Source: Dysgonamonadaceae bacterium
GTDB lineage: Bacteria > Bacteroidota > Bacteroidia > Bacteroidales > Azobacteroidaceae
Reading direction: 5' to 3'
Length of the DNA: 39,838 bases
Assembly: GCA_031253625.1 (NCBI GenBank)
Contig: JAIRVZ010000004.1
Location: forward strand, 1 to 39,838
Shown here one piece after another: positions 1 to 7,852 of this stretch. How positions within the stretch are numbered: the first letter of the stretch is position 1; the number at the start of each line of letters is the position of its first letter. The notes below the pieces were generated by a model that worked only from the letters and a program-made list of their open reading frames with translations, was not told the origin of the DNA and did not search any database. The position numbers and the translations under genes were made by a program.

Positions 1-2873
1 CCTCTGTTGAGGCTATCATGTATACTGAAGACCGCGATCTGTTTGCCAAAAAATTGAACGAAATTGATGCTAAAACTCCTGTCAGTCAAGCGGTAGAAAA
101 TATGGAAGATGCCATTGTAGCAGCTCATAAAATCGGATTTCCGGTCATGGTGCGCTCTGCTTACGCCTTAGGAGGCTTAGGAAGTGGCATCTGTAAAGAT
201 TTGGAAGAATTCAAAACTTTGTGTGAAAGTGCACTTGCTTATTCCAAACAAATCTTGGTAGAAGAATCTTTGAAAGGTTGGAAAGAAATAGAATTTGAAG
301 TTATCCGGGATAAAAACGACCACTGCTTTACAGTCGTTCCGATGGAAAACTTCGACCCACTGGGTATTCACACCGGTGAAAGTATCGTGGTTGCTCCGAT
401 TTGTTCATTAAGCAAAGAACAAATTGCTTTGTTGGAAGATGTTGCCCGGAAAGTTGTTCGCCATATCGGAATCGTAGGAGAATGTAATATTCAATATGGA
501 TTTAATCCTTTTACCAACGATTACCGTATTATCGAAATCAATGCTCGTTTGAGTCGCTCTTCCGCATTGGCATCTAAAGCGAGCGGTTATCCGTTGGCTT
601 TCGTGGCAGCAAAATTGGCTTTGGGATATTCTCTCGACCAGATTGGCGAAATGGGTACGCCTAATTCGGCTTATGTAGCACCTTCGGTCGATTATATGAT
701 TGTGAAAATTCCGCGTTGGGATTTGACCAAATTTACAGGAGTTTCCCGCCAAATTGGCTCAAGCATGAAATCGGTTGGAGAAATCATGTCGGTCGGAAAA
801 TCATTCGAAGAAATCATACAAAAAGGCTTACGAATGATTGGACAAGGCATGCACGGTTTTGTCGGAAACGAAGATTTGGAATTTAAGAACTTAGATGAAG
901 AATTGGCTAACCCTACCGATTTGCGCATCTTTGCTATTGCCAAAGCCTTAGAAAAAGGTTATTCGGTTGAACGCATTTACGAATTAACAAAAATAGACCA
1001 CTGGTTCCTCACCGGATTAAAAAATATTGTGGATTTCTCCAAACAATTGGAATCCTACAACGCATTGGAAGATGTTCCTGCTAATGTATTGAAAGAGGCC
1101 AAACGTCTTGGTTTCTCTGATTTCCAAATCGCTCGTTTTGTAGAAGGCTCCAGTGAAAATATGGAAAAAGCAAATCTTCGTGCAAGGGCAGTTCGTAAGA
1201 AACATAATATTGTTCCTGCTGTTAAACGCATCAACACAATCGCATCGGAACATCCTGATTTGACAAATTATTTGTACATGACATACGGTGCTGCTGAAAA
1301 CGATATACCTTATTACACGAATGAAAAAACGGTAATCGTATTGGGGTCGGGAGCTTATCGGATCGGTTCTTCGGTCGAATTCGACTGGTGTTCGGTAAAC
1401 GCGGTTGAAACTGCCCGCAAATACGGATACAAAGCAATAATGATTAACTACAATCCGGAAACCGTATCTACCGATTATGATATGTGCGACCGGTTGTATT
1501 TCGACGAACTTACAATGGAGCGCGTGCTCGACATCATCGACTTGGAACATCCGAAAGGCGTTATTGTCTCGGTCGGCGGACAAATTCCGAACAATTTGGC
1601 AATGAAACTGCATCGTCAACAAGTGCCGATTTTGGGAACTTCGCCTGTAAGCATCGACCGTGCAGAAAACCGTCACAAATTCTCAAGCATGCTCGACCAG
1701 TTGGGTATCGACCAACCGAAATGGCAGGAATTGACAAGCATGAGCGAAATCAACGAATTTGTTGAAAAAGTCGGTTTCCCGGTGTTGATTCGTCCTTCTT
1801 ATGTGCTTTCAGGAGCAGCAATGAATGTTTGCTATACAAAAGAAGAAATGGAAGAATTCTTGAAATTAGCCGCTAAAGTTTCGAAAGAATATCCGGTAGT
1901 AGTTTCCGAGTTCCTCCAAAACGCAAAAGAAGTGGAATTCGATGCAGTCGCACAAAACGGAGAAGTTGTAGAATATGCCATTTCAGAACACGTAGAATTT
2001 GCCGGTGTTCACTCCGGAGATGCTACGCTGGTTTTCCCTGCTCAGAAAATCTATTTCGAAACCGCTCGTCGCATCAAGAAAGTAAGTAAGATGATTGCTA
2101 AGGAGTTGAATATCAGTGGACCGTTCAATATTCAATTCTTGGCCAAAAATAATGATGTGAAAGTAATTGAGTGTAACCTTCGCGCCTCACGTTCCTTCCC
2201 GTTTGTATCGAAAGTATTGAAACGCAACTTTATCGAAACAGCTACAAAAATCATGTTGGATGTGCCTTATGAGAGACCTGACAGTTCGGCATTCGACATC
2301 GAACATATTGGCGTGAAAGCATCACAATTCTCATTCACACGTTTACATAAAGCCGACCCGATTTTGGGAGTAGATATGTCTTCAACCGGTGAAGTGGGTT
2401 GTATCGGTGATGATTACCACGAAGCATTACTCTCGGCAATGATTGCAGTAGGTTACAATCCTCCGAAAAAAGGCATCCTGATTTCTTCGGGAGCAGCCAA
2501 ATCGAAAGTCGATTTATTAGAGGCTTGCCGTTTGTTAAACGAAAAGAATTACGAAATATATGCAACTTCAGGAACTCAAAAATTCTTAGTAGAAAATAAT
2601 ATCAAAGCAATAACAGTAGATTGGCCGGATGAAAATGGAGGGAACAATATCATCAACATCATGTCTGACCACAAAATTGATTTGGTGATTAATATTCCGA
2701 AAAACCATTCTCGCAGAGAGTTGACCAATGGATATAAAATCCGTCGTTTAGCAATCGACCACAATATCCCATTGCTCACCAATGCACGTTTGGCAAGCGC
2801 ATTTATCGAATCTTTCTGCACAATGAGTGAAAGCGATGTTCAAATAAAGAGTTGGGATGAATATAAGATTTGA
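1..2873 (+). CDS. carB: Carbamoyl-phosphate synthase large subunit, 5' end missing
   Basis: Makes carbamoyl phosphate from bicarbonate, ammonia (from the CarA glutaminase) and two ATP, for pyrimidine and arginine synthesis. The frame is open at the left edge (codons before the first ATG at 18 read SVEAI), so the gene starts outside the window; about 120 of the usual ~1,070 residues are missing. Visible parts in order: the rest of the carboxyphosphate ATP-grasp half (RSAYALGGLGSGI, NARLSRSSALASKA), the oligomerisation region, the second ATP-grasp half (GSSVEFDWC, NPETVSTDYD, RPSYVLSG, ECNLRASRSFPFVSK), and a C-terminal MGS-like allosteric domain (from GILISSGA on). From memory the wording resembles animal CPS1/CAD more than E. 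coli CarB, for example SSVEFDW and GGQIPNNLA. Family assignment is certain; carA is not in the window. Confidence 0.97.
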   Translation, partial: SVEAIMYTEDRDLFAKKLNEIDAKTPVSQAVENMEDAIVAAHKIGFPVMVRSAYALGGLGSGICKDLEEFKTLCESALAYSKQILVEESLKGWKEIEFEVIRDKNDHCFTVVPMENFDPLGIHTGESIVVAPICSLSKEQIALLEDVARKVVRHIGIVGECNIQYGFNPFTNDYRIIEINARLSRSSALASKASGYPLAFVAAKLALGYSLDQIGEMGTPNSAYVAPSVDYMIVKIPRWDLTKFTGVSRQIGSSMKSVGEIMSVGKSFEEIIQKGLRMIGQGMHGFVGNEDLEFKNLDEELANPTDLRIFAIAKALEKGYSVERIYELTKIDHWFLTGLKNIVDFSKQLESYNALEDVPANVLKEAKRLGFSDFQIARFVEGSSENMEKANLRARAVRKKHNIVPAVKRINTIASEHPDLTNYLYMTYGAAENDIPYYTNEKTVIVLGSGAYRIGSSVEFDWCSVNAVETARKYGYKAIMINYNPETVSTDYDMCDRLYFDELTMERVLDIIDLEHPKGVIVSVGGQIPNNLAMKLHRQQVPILGTSPVSIDRAENRHKFSSMLDQLGIDQPKWQELTSMSEINEFVEKVGFPVLIRPSYVLSGAAMNVCYTKEEMEEFLKLAAKVSKEYPVVVSEFLQNAKEVEFDAVAQNGEVVEYAISEHVEFAGVHSGDATLVFPAQKIYFETARRIKKVSKMIAKELNISGPFNIQFLAKNNDVKVIECNLRASRSFPFVSKVLKRNFIETATKIMLDVPYERPDSSAFDIEHIGVKASQFSFTRLHKADPILGVDMSSTGEVGCIGDDYHEALLSAMIAVGYNPPKKGILISSGAAKSKVDLLEACRLLNEKNYEIYATSGTQKFLVENNIKAITVDWPDENGGNNIINIMSDHKIDLVINIPKNHSRRELTNGYKIRRLAIDHNIPLLTNARLASAFIESFCTMSESDVQIKSWDEYKI

Positions 2874-2938
2874 TTATTCATATATAAAATTTTATTTCTT
2901 ATATTTACCGTTTCTTTAATATATTAAATAGGTCGTAT

Positions 2939-3817
2939 ATGAAAAAGAATTACTTTTTGTTACTTGTACTTTGCTTTTTCGCAATGACAAGTTTTTCGGC
3001 TCAACCGGAAGGTAAAACTACTCGTTTATCAAAAGAACGCATTTTTAAATTGAAAATGCACGGCAATCAATCTTCGATGTTGCGTACTGCAATCGCATTG
3101 AATGTTCTCATATTTGAAGATTTCAGTAAATTCACCGAAGGAAGTGAGGCTGCCCCCACTACTGTTGATCTTACTGATGATGATCTGAGCATTCCGGCAT
3201 CTTATACGCAAGTAGAAGGCTGGTGGGGCTGGGGCGTTTTTCAAGCCGGTGGCGTTGCCTATATTGGATGGGTTAATTACAGTGAATATGATCCGGAGAT
3301 AGAAGATGGTCCGGGATTCATTGCAACTCCTTCTTTTGATGTCTCTTTTTCTCCTGATAATTATACCATTAAGTTTAAAGCTCGTTCTAAATCGGCTACA
3401 GGAGGTGAGTTAGATGTTTATTGGAATTGGAATGACGGATACAATTATAATGGAGAAACTGTTTTTATTACAGATCAATGGGCTGAATATACCGTTACAG
3501 CTTTAGTTGGAGATAAAAGGTCGTTTGTAGATATTTGGGGATATGGATCGGAATTCTTCATCGACGATATTGAAATATCCGCGGAAGGCGATACCGGAAT
3601 AACTGATCATTCTGTTAATAATAACGTAAATTTCTATGTTTCGGAAAATGCCTTGTCTGCTAACGGTTTGGCAACTAGTGCTGTAGTAGAAATTTACAAC
3701 CTTATCGGAGTAAAAGTTCAAACAGCTGTATATGACAGTGGTAATATTAAATTGAATCTTGCGAAAGGTGCTTATATTGTACGTTCCGGAAATTATTCAC
3801 AAAAAATAATTTTCTAA
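2939..3817 (+). CDS. Secreted protein with type IX secretion C-terminal tail
   Basis: A 292-residue exported protein. Residues 1-21 form a Sec signal peptide (two Lys, then a hydrophobic run ending FSA). The middle has aromatic, beta-rich sequence beginning FEDFSKFTEGSEAAP and containing YTIKFKARS, which resembles the choice-of-anchor or cleaved-adhesin type of beta-sandwich. The last ~70 residues match the Por/T9SS type A sorting tail: VEIYNLIGVKVQ, then LAKGAYIVRSGN, and a basic-hydrophobic end (SQKIIF). This predicts export across the outer membrane and surface attachment or release. No catalytic motif was recognised, so the function is unknown. It stands alone between carB (65 bp upstream) and a bidirectional terminator. 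Confidence 0.85.
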   Translation: MKKNYFLLLVLCFFAMTSFSAQPEGKTTRLSKERIFKLKMHGNQSSMLRTAIALNVLIFEDFSKFTEGSEAAPTTVDLTDDDLSIPASYTQVEGWWGWGVFQAGGVAYIGWVNYSEYDPEIEDGPGFIATPSFDVSFSPDNYTIKFKARSKSATGGELDVYWNWNDGYNYNGETVFITDQWAEYTVTALVGDKRSFVDIWGYGSEFFIDDIEISAEGDTGITDHSVNNNVNFYVSENALSANGLATSAVVEIYNLIGVKVQTAVYDSGNIKLNLAKGAYIVRSGNYSQKIIF

Positions 3818-3839
3818 ACAAAGACATTCCATAAATGAC

Positions 3840-3876
3840 AAAAACTGCCGATTGACAAAAGCTTTCGGCAGTTTTT
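3840..3876. terminator. Bidirectional intrinsic terminator
   Basis: A 12-bp perfect stem (AAAAACTGCCGA pairing with TCGGCAGTTTTT) with a 13-nt loop lies between the convergent T9SS-protein gene and cca. It has T-runs on the outgoing side of both strands, so it can end transcription from either direction. Confidence 0.9.
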
Positions 3877-3879
3877 TGT

Positions 3880-5298
3880 TTAAAGTCCTTTTTCCTCGGC
3901 TATTTTCATTAAATACTCATAAGCTGCATCGTATTCGTTGGGGATAATGCCATCTAAAATAGCATCTTTAATGACTGTTTTCAGTTCACCTACAATGCTG
4001 CAAGCCGGGAGGTTAAACATCTCCATGATTTGAAGTCCGTCAATCGGAGGTTGAAAATTCCGGACACGGTCTTTTTCTTCGATGATTTTCAGTTTTTCCC
4101 GGACCAATTGAAAGTTTTGAATGTAACGACAGACTTTCTCCGGATTTTTTGAAGTAATATCGGCTTCGCAGAGCAACATCAAATCGTCAATATCGTCACC
4201 GGCCTCAAATAATAGCCGACGTACTGCCGAATCCGTTACTTCTTCTTCCGCTAAAATGATTGGCCGCATGTGCAACAAAACCATTTTTTGCACATATTTC
4301 ATTTTTTCGTTTTGCGGAAATTTCATCTTTTGGAAGATTTTCGGAATCATTTTAGAACCAATATAATTATGGTTGTGAAATGTCCAACCACATTTAGGTT
4401 CGAATCGTTTGGTTGCAGGTTTTCCGATATCGTGAAAAATGGCCGACCAGCGTAACCACAGATTATCCGTGTATTTCGCCAAATTATCCAACACTTTTAA
4501 TGTGTGACTGAAATTATCCTTATGCCCGATTCCTTCTTTGGTTTCTGCACCTTTCAAGGCAACAAGTTCGGGGAATATGATTTCGAGCAATCCGGTTTTT
4601 TCGAGTAAATCAAATCCGATAGAAGGCATCGGAGAAAGCACGATTTTATTCAATTCATCAATAATACGCTCTTTCGAAATAATTCTGATGCGCTCTTTAT
4701 TTCTAACAATCGCATCGAAAGTGTCCGGATCAAGAAAAAAGCCTAACTGAGTAGCAAAACGGATGCCTCGCATCATGCGCAATGGGTCGTCACTGAAAGT
4801 TATATCGGGATTAAGAGGCGTACGGATACACAAATTTTCCATATCTCTTAATCCATCAAAAGGGTCGATTAATTCTCCGAAACGATTCCGGTTGAGGCAT
4901 AATGCCAATGCGTTAATCGTGAAATCGCGACGGTTTTGGTCGTCTTCCAACGTGCCGTCTTCTACAATGGGTTTACGCGAATCGTGACTGTAAGATTCTT
5001 TACGCGCTCCTACAAATTCGAGTTCGATGTCTTTATATTTTACCTGCGCCGTTCCGAAATTCTTAAATACCGACAAGTATGCGCTTTTCCCCAAGCGAGC
5101 CGTAACCAATTCTGCTAATTGAATCCCGCTCCCAACACAAACCACATCGATATCTTTCGATGGGCGATTTAGAAAAATATCGCGCACATATCCTCCGATA
5201 ACATACGCCTCCAAATTCAATTCATCGGCCACTCCAGAGATGATGTCGAAAGCTTTTCCTTTTAATTTATCAAGTATTTCTTTTTTACTGATTTCCAT
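3880..5298 (-). CDS. cca: CCA tRNA nucleotidyltransferase (polyA polymerase family, HD domain)
   Basis: Adds or repairs the 3' CCA end of tRNAs. The 472-residue protein has the class II nucleotidyltransferase head: GGYVRD at 35-40 and the metal-binding DID at 49-51, then RRDFTINALA and the RMMRGIRFA region that follows it. A C-terminal HD phosphohydrolase domain follows (HTLKVLDN, then HDIGKPATKRF around residue 290). This head-plus-HD layout and length fit the usual Bacteroidota enzyme. Whether it adds CCA alone or only part of it cannot be read from the sequence. No clear TAnnTTTG element was found in front of it on this strand. Confidence 0.93.
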   Translation of the reverse strand: MEISKKEILDKLKGKAFDIISGVADELNLEAYVIGGYVRDIFLNRPSKDIDVVCVGSGIQLAELVTARLGKSAYLSVFKNFGTAQVKYKDIELEFVGARKESYSHDSRKPIVEDGTLEDDQNRRDFTINALALCLNRNRFGELIDPFDGLRDMENLCIRTPLNPDITFSDDPLRMMRGIRFATQLGFFLDPDTFDAIVRNKERIRIISKERIIDELNKIVLSPMPSIGFDLLEKTGLLEIIFPELVALKGAETKEGIGHKDNFSHTLKVLDNLAKYTDNLWLRWSAIFHDIGKPATKRFEPKCGWTFHNHNYIGSKMIPKIFQKMKFPQNEKMKYVQKMVLLHMRPIILAEEEVTDSAVRRLLFEAGDDIDDLMLLCEADITSKNPEKVCRYIQNFQLVREKLKIIEEKDRVRNFQPPIDGLQIMEMFNLPACSIVGELKTVIKDAILDGIIPNEYDAAYEYLMKIAEEKGL

Positions 5299-5322
5299 TT
5301 TTATTTTCTAAAAAATTGGTTG

Positions 5323-5330
5323 TATCTTTG
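5323..5330 (+). promoter_or_regulatory. Bacteroidota -7 promoter element (TATCTTTG) for the hairpin RNA
   Basis: TATCTTTG matches TAnnTTTG exactly and reads away from cca into the non-coding gap. The -33 element is not clear. The predicted start is near 5337, just before the three-hairpin region, and no protein-coding start follows before the T-run at 5491. Confidence 0.55.
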
Positions 5331-5336
5331 CAACAA

Positions 5337-5497
5337 CATTAAATAACTGATAATTTTATGGGGGTACCGCTCGAATTTTATCAGTTAATTAAAATAACTA
5401 AACAACTATTTCGGGAACGGCGAGGGTTGTTTAGTTAATTACAAACGACTATTAAACTATTGCTGAATCGTTGCGGGTTTATAATGGTCGTTTTTTT
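5337..5497 (+). ncRNA. Probable small RNA of three tandem hairpins
   Basis: Between cca and nadA, three hairpins follow one another: 5344-5387 (10-bp stem), 5395-5437 (12-bp perfect stem), and 5443-5493 (about 14 bp with a G-U pair and a 2-nt bulge). The last runs directly into seven T residues (5491-5497) and looks like an intrinsic terminator. Stem sequences differ completely. The loops of hairpins 2 and 3 are both 19 nt and agree at 12 positions (TATT.C.G.A.CG..G.GG); hairpin 1 shares TAT, G, A and CG at matching places. A TATCTTTG promoter element lies just upstream. Different stems around a shared loop suggest a structured RNA of about 160 nt. I do not recognise it as a known family. Confidence 0.5.
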
Positions 5498-5504
5498 ATG
5501 CGTT

Positions 5505-5697
5505 ACCGCATAGCGGTTAAATATTTGTAGCCGTGGGTGCCAACCCACGGTTGACAATAATTCCCGTTCCAACCAAGCCGCGTAACGGCGGCATAATCGA
5601 CGAATCATGTAACGCACCTACGGGGCGTGGGGTATGTTGGGATTCATCGACCGTGGGTTGGCACCCACGGCTACAAATATTTGACCACTATGTGGTC
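5505..5697. repeat. Large inverted repeat, REP/BIME-like, with nested hairpins
   Basis: Two 33-bp arms are perfect inverted copies (5519-5551 and 5650-5682). Each arm contains its own hairpin, CCGTGGGT-GCCA-ACCCACGG (8-bp stem). Outside each arm is a second small hairpin: ACCGC-ATA-GCGGT at 5505-5517, and GACCAC-TAT-GTGGTC at 5683-5697. When the right one is reverse-complemented, the two differ by paired changes (G to A and C to T) that keep the stem. About 98 bp of unique sequence lies between the arms. The architecture fits a REP doublet or a small non-autonomous element. No transposase is encoded nearby. Confidence 0.85.
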
Positions 5698-5740
5698 GGT
5701 ACAAAGGTACAATTTTCTTTTTTATTTGGAGTTTATCAGC

Positions 5741-5748
5741 TATATTTG
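5741..5748 (+). promoter_or_regulatory. -7 promoter element (TATATTTG) of nadA
   Basis: TATATTTG fits TAnnTTTG and sits 26 bp before the nadA ATG, implying a leader of about 20 nt. The -33 region is only T-rich, without a clear TTTG at the right distance. Confidence 0.55.
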
Positions 5749-5774
5749 CCGTTCCAAAATAAAAAACAATTGAA

Positions 5775-6764
5775 ATGAACGATAATGCCAACCCCGCCGG
5801 ATTTTTGAATATTCCGGTTCCCAAAGATTTAGATTTAAAAAAGGCTATTAATGACCTGAAAAAAGAAAAAAATGCTGTTATTTTGGCTCATTATTACCAA
5901 CAGGGAGATATTCAAGACATCGCTGATTTTGTTGGCGATAGTTTAGCCCTTGCTCAATGGGCATCAAAAACTACTGCCGATATTATTGTTCTTTGTGGTG
6001 TTCACTTTATGGGAGAAACAGCCAAAATACTTTGTCCCGATAAGCGGGTTTTTGTGCCTGACCTGAATGCCGGCTGTTCTTTGGCCGACAGCTGCAAAGC
6101 CGATGATTTCGAAAAGTTTATAAAAGAACATCCCGGATATGTCGTTATATCGTATGTAAATACAACCGCTGCTGTTAAAGCATTAACCGACGTAGTTGTT
6201 ACATCGACCAATGCACGCCAAATAGTAGAAAGTTTTCCGTCCGAAACTCCTATTATATTCGGCCCCGATAGAAATCTCGGAAATTATACTAACAGCATCA
6301 CAGGAAGAAATATGTTGCTTTGGGATGGCGCTTGTCATGTGCACGAGCAATTTTCTCTCGAAAAAATCATCGAATTAAAAAAAGAGCATCCCGATGCTTT
6401 GGTTTTGGCTCATCCCGAATGTAAAAGTCCGATACTTAAATTAGCCGACCATATTGGTTCTACGGCCGCTTTATTGAATTTTGCAACAAAATCGCCAAAC
6501 AAGAAATTTATTGTCGCCACAGAATCCGGAATTTTGCACGAAATGCAAAAGAAGAATCCGGACAAAATATTTATTCCGGCTCCGCCAAACGATAGCACTT
6601 GCGCTTGCAACGAATGTAGTTATATGCGCCTCAACACAATGGAAAAGCTATACAATTGTCTTAAATACGAAATTCCGGAGATATTTGTAGATGAAGAAAT
6701 AAGAGAAAAGGCTGTAAAGCCTATTCAGAAAATGCTTGAGATTTCCGAAAAATTAGGACTGTAA
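5775..6764 (+). CDS. nadA: Quinolinate synthase A
   Basis: A [4Fe-4S] enzyme that condenses iminoaspartate with dihydroxyacetone phosphate to quinolinate, in de novo NAD synthesis. The 329 residues carry the family signatures in order: ILAHYYQ, GVHFMGETAKIL, PDLNAGCSLADSC, FGPDRNLGNY, WDGACHVHEQF, AHPECKSP, GSTAALL and CACNECSYMRLNTMEKLYNCL split over the C-terminal third. The three expected cluster cysteines are in NAGCSLA, HPECK and the CACNEC segment. nadB and nadC, often neighbours in other bacteria, are not in this window. Its last 12 bp overlap the 3' end of the convergent SDR gene. Confidence 0.97.
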   Translation: MNDNANPAGFLNIPVPKDLDLKKAINDLKKEKNAVILAHYYQQGDIQDIADFVGDSLALAQWASKTTADIIVLCGVHFMGETAKILCPDKRVFVPDLNAGCSLADSCKADDFEKFIKEHPGYVVISYVNTTAAVKALTDVVVTSTNARQIVESFPSETPIIFGPDRNLGNYTNSITGRNMLLWDGACHVHEQFSLEKIIELKKEHPDALVLAHPECKSPILKLADHIGSTAALLNFATKSPNKKFIVATESGILHEMQKKNPDKIFIPAPPNDSTCACNECSYMRLNTMEKLYNCLKYEIPEIFVDEEIREKAVKPIQKMLEISEKLGL

Positions 6765-7742
6765 ATTTATCATTTCGTCACACCAAGAATCAAATTTTTC
6801 GTCGGTTTTTTGGTATTCGGGATGTGCAAGAATGTAATCGACAGTTTCTTTAATACCCTGCTCAAATAGGATGTCGGCAGAGAAACCGGGAACAAGTCGT
6901 TTTACTTTTGAGTTATCGAAAACAACCGAGTTGGCTTTGTCGCCAATCAATCCACCGAGAAAGTCGTAATTGCTGTGTTTGATCAGACAATCGGATGAAA
7001 TATGTACTGCATTCAGTTTTACTCCGAGTGCTTGAGCGATACATTCATAAATTCTGTTCCATGTCAATACTTCGTCGGAAGTGATTTGTATTGCTTCCCC
7101 GATTGTTTGCGGGTTGCCTAACAATCCGATGAAACCTTTGGCAAAGTCGCGCGTGTGAGTCATTGTCCAAAGCGAAGTACCATCGCCATGAATAATTATT
7201 TTTTTACCTTCCAACATTCGTCTTAGCACTTGCCACGAGCCTTGTTCGCCATGAACACTCATCGGCACAACACGCTCATCATAAGTATACGAAGGGCGCA
7301 CAATGGTTACCGGGAAATTATCTTCGTTGTATTTTTTCAATAAATATTCTTCGCAGGCAATTTTATTACGCGAATATTCCCAAAATGGGTTTGATAGCAG
7401 TGTATCTTCGGTAATAATGTAGTTTTCAGGCGGTTTTTGGTATGCCGATGCCGAACTAATAAAAACAAATTGCTTCGTTTTGCCGTTGAAAAGCCAAAAA
7501 TCACGTTCCAACTGGTCGGGAGTAAAAGCTATAAAATCGGCAACCACATCGAAATCCAAATCTTTAATAAGATCAGCAACTTTTTTCTCGTCGTTGACGT
7601 CGGCGATGAGAAAATGCGCTCCTGTCAGTTCAGTATTGCGATTGCCGCGATTGAGCAGGTAAAGTTCGTGTCCTTCGGCAAGCAATTTTCGCGAAATAGC
7701 AGTACTGATAGTTCCTGTTCCGCCAATAAACAATATTTTCAT
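6753..7742 (-). CDS. NAD-dependent epimerase/dehydratase (extended SDR)
   Basis: A 329-residue Rossmann-fold protein. The N-terminus gives the nucleotide-binding motif GGTGTISTAISRKL (8-21) after MKILFI, followed by LLNRGNRN, which suits NAD(P) binding. SSASAYQKP and the later EYSRNKIACEEYLL segment supply the S, Y and K positions; the K lies further on than in the strict YxxxK motif, so the catalytic reading is tentative. RPSYTYDERV and the WTMTHTRDFAKGFIGLL stretch are usual for NAD-dependent epimerase/dehydratases. The substrate is unknown; it could be a nucleotide sugar or, as in CSP41-like members, not a sugar at all. A TATATTTG element upstream (minus strand, about 7775) could be its promoter. 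It ends tail-to-tail inside nadA. Confidence 0.85.
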   Translation of the reverse strand: MKILFIGGTGTISTAISRKLLAEGHELYLLNRGNRNTELTGAHFLIADVNDEKKVADLIKDLDFDVVADFIAFTPDQLERDFWLFNGKTKQFVFISSASAYQKPPENYIITEDTLLSNPFWEYSRNKIACEEYLLKKYNEDNFPVTIVRPSYTYDERVVPMSVHGEQGSWQVLRRMLEGKKIIIHGDGTSLWTMTHTRDFAKGFIGLLGNPQTIGEAIQITSDEVLTWNRIYECIAQALGVKLNAVHISSDCLIKHSNYDFLGGLIGDKANSVVFDNSKVKRLVPGFSADILFEQGIKETVDYILAHPEYQKTDEKFDSWCDEMINLQS

Positions 7743-7840
7743 AAAAGTGGAATTAAAAATTTTTCAAATATACAAAATAAACGCTGATTACATCCATCGA
7801 ATTTAGCAAGATAGGAAAACTGTTATTTCGAATTTGCTTA

Positions 7841-7848
7841 TATCTTTG
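7841..7848 (+). promoter_or_regulatory. -7 element (TATCTTTG) only 4 bp before the AraC-type start codon
   Basis: TATCTTTG at 7841-7848 is an exact TAnnTTTG match, but the ATG of the regulator gene is at 7853. Transcription from it would start at or next to the ATG, giving a leaderless or nearly leaderless mRNA. The next Met lies inside the HTH domain, so a later start is unlikely. Confidence 0.45.
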
Positions 7849-7852
7849 TATT

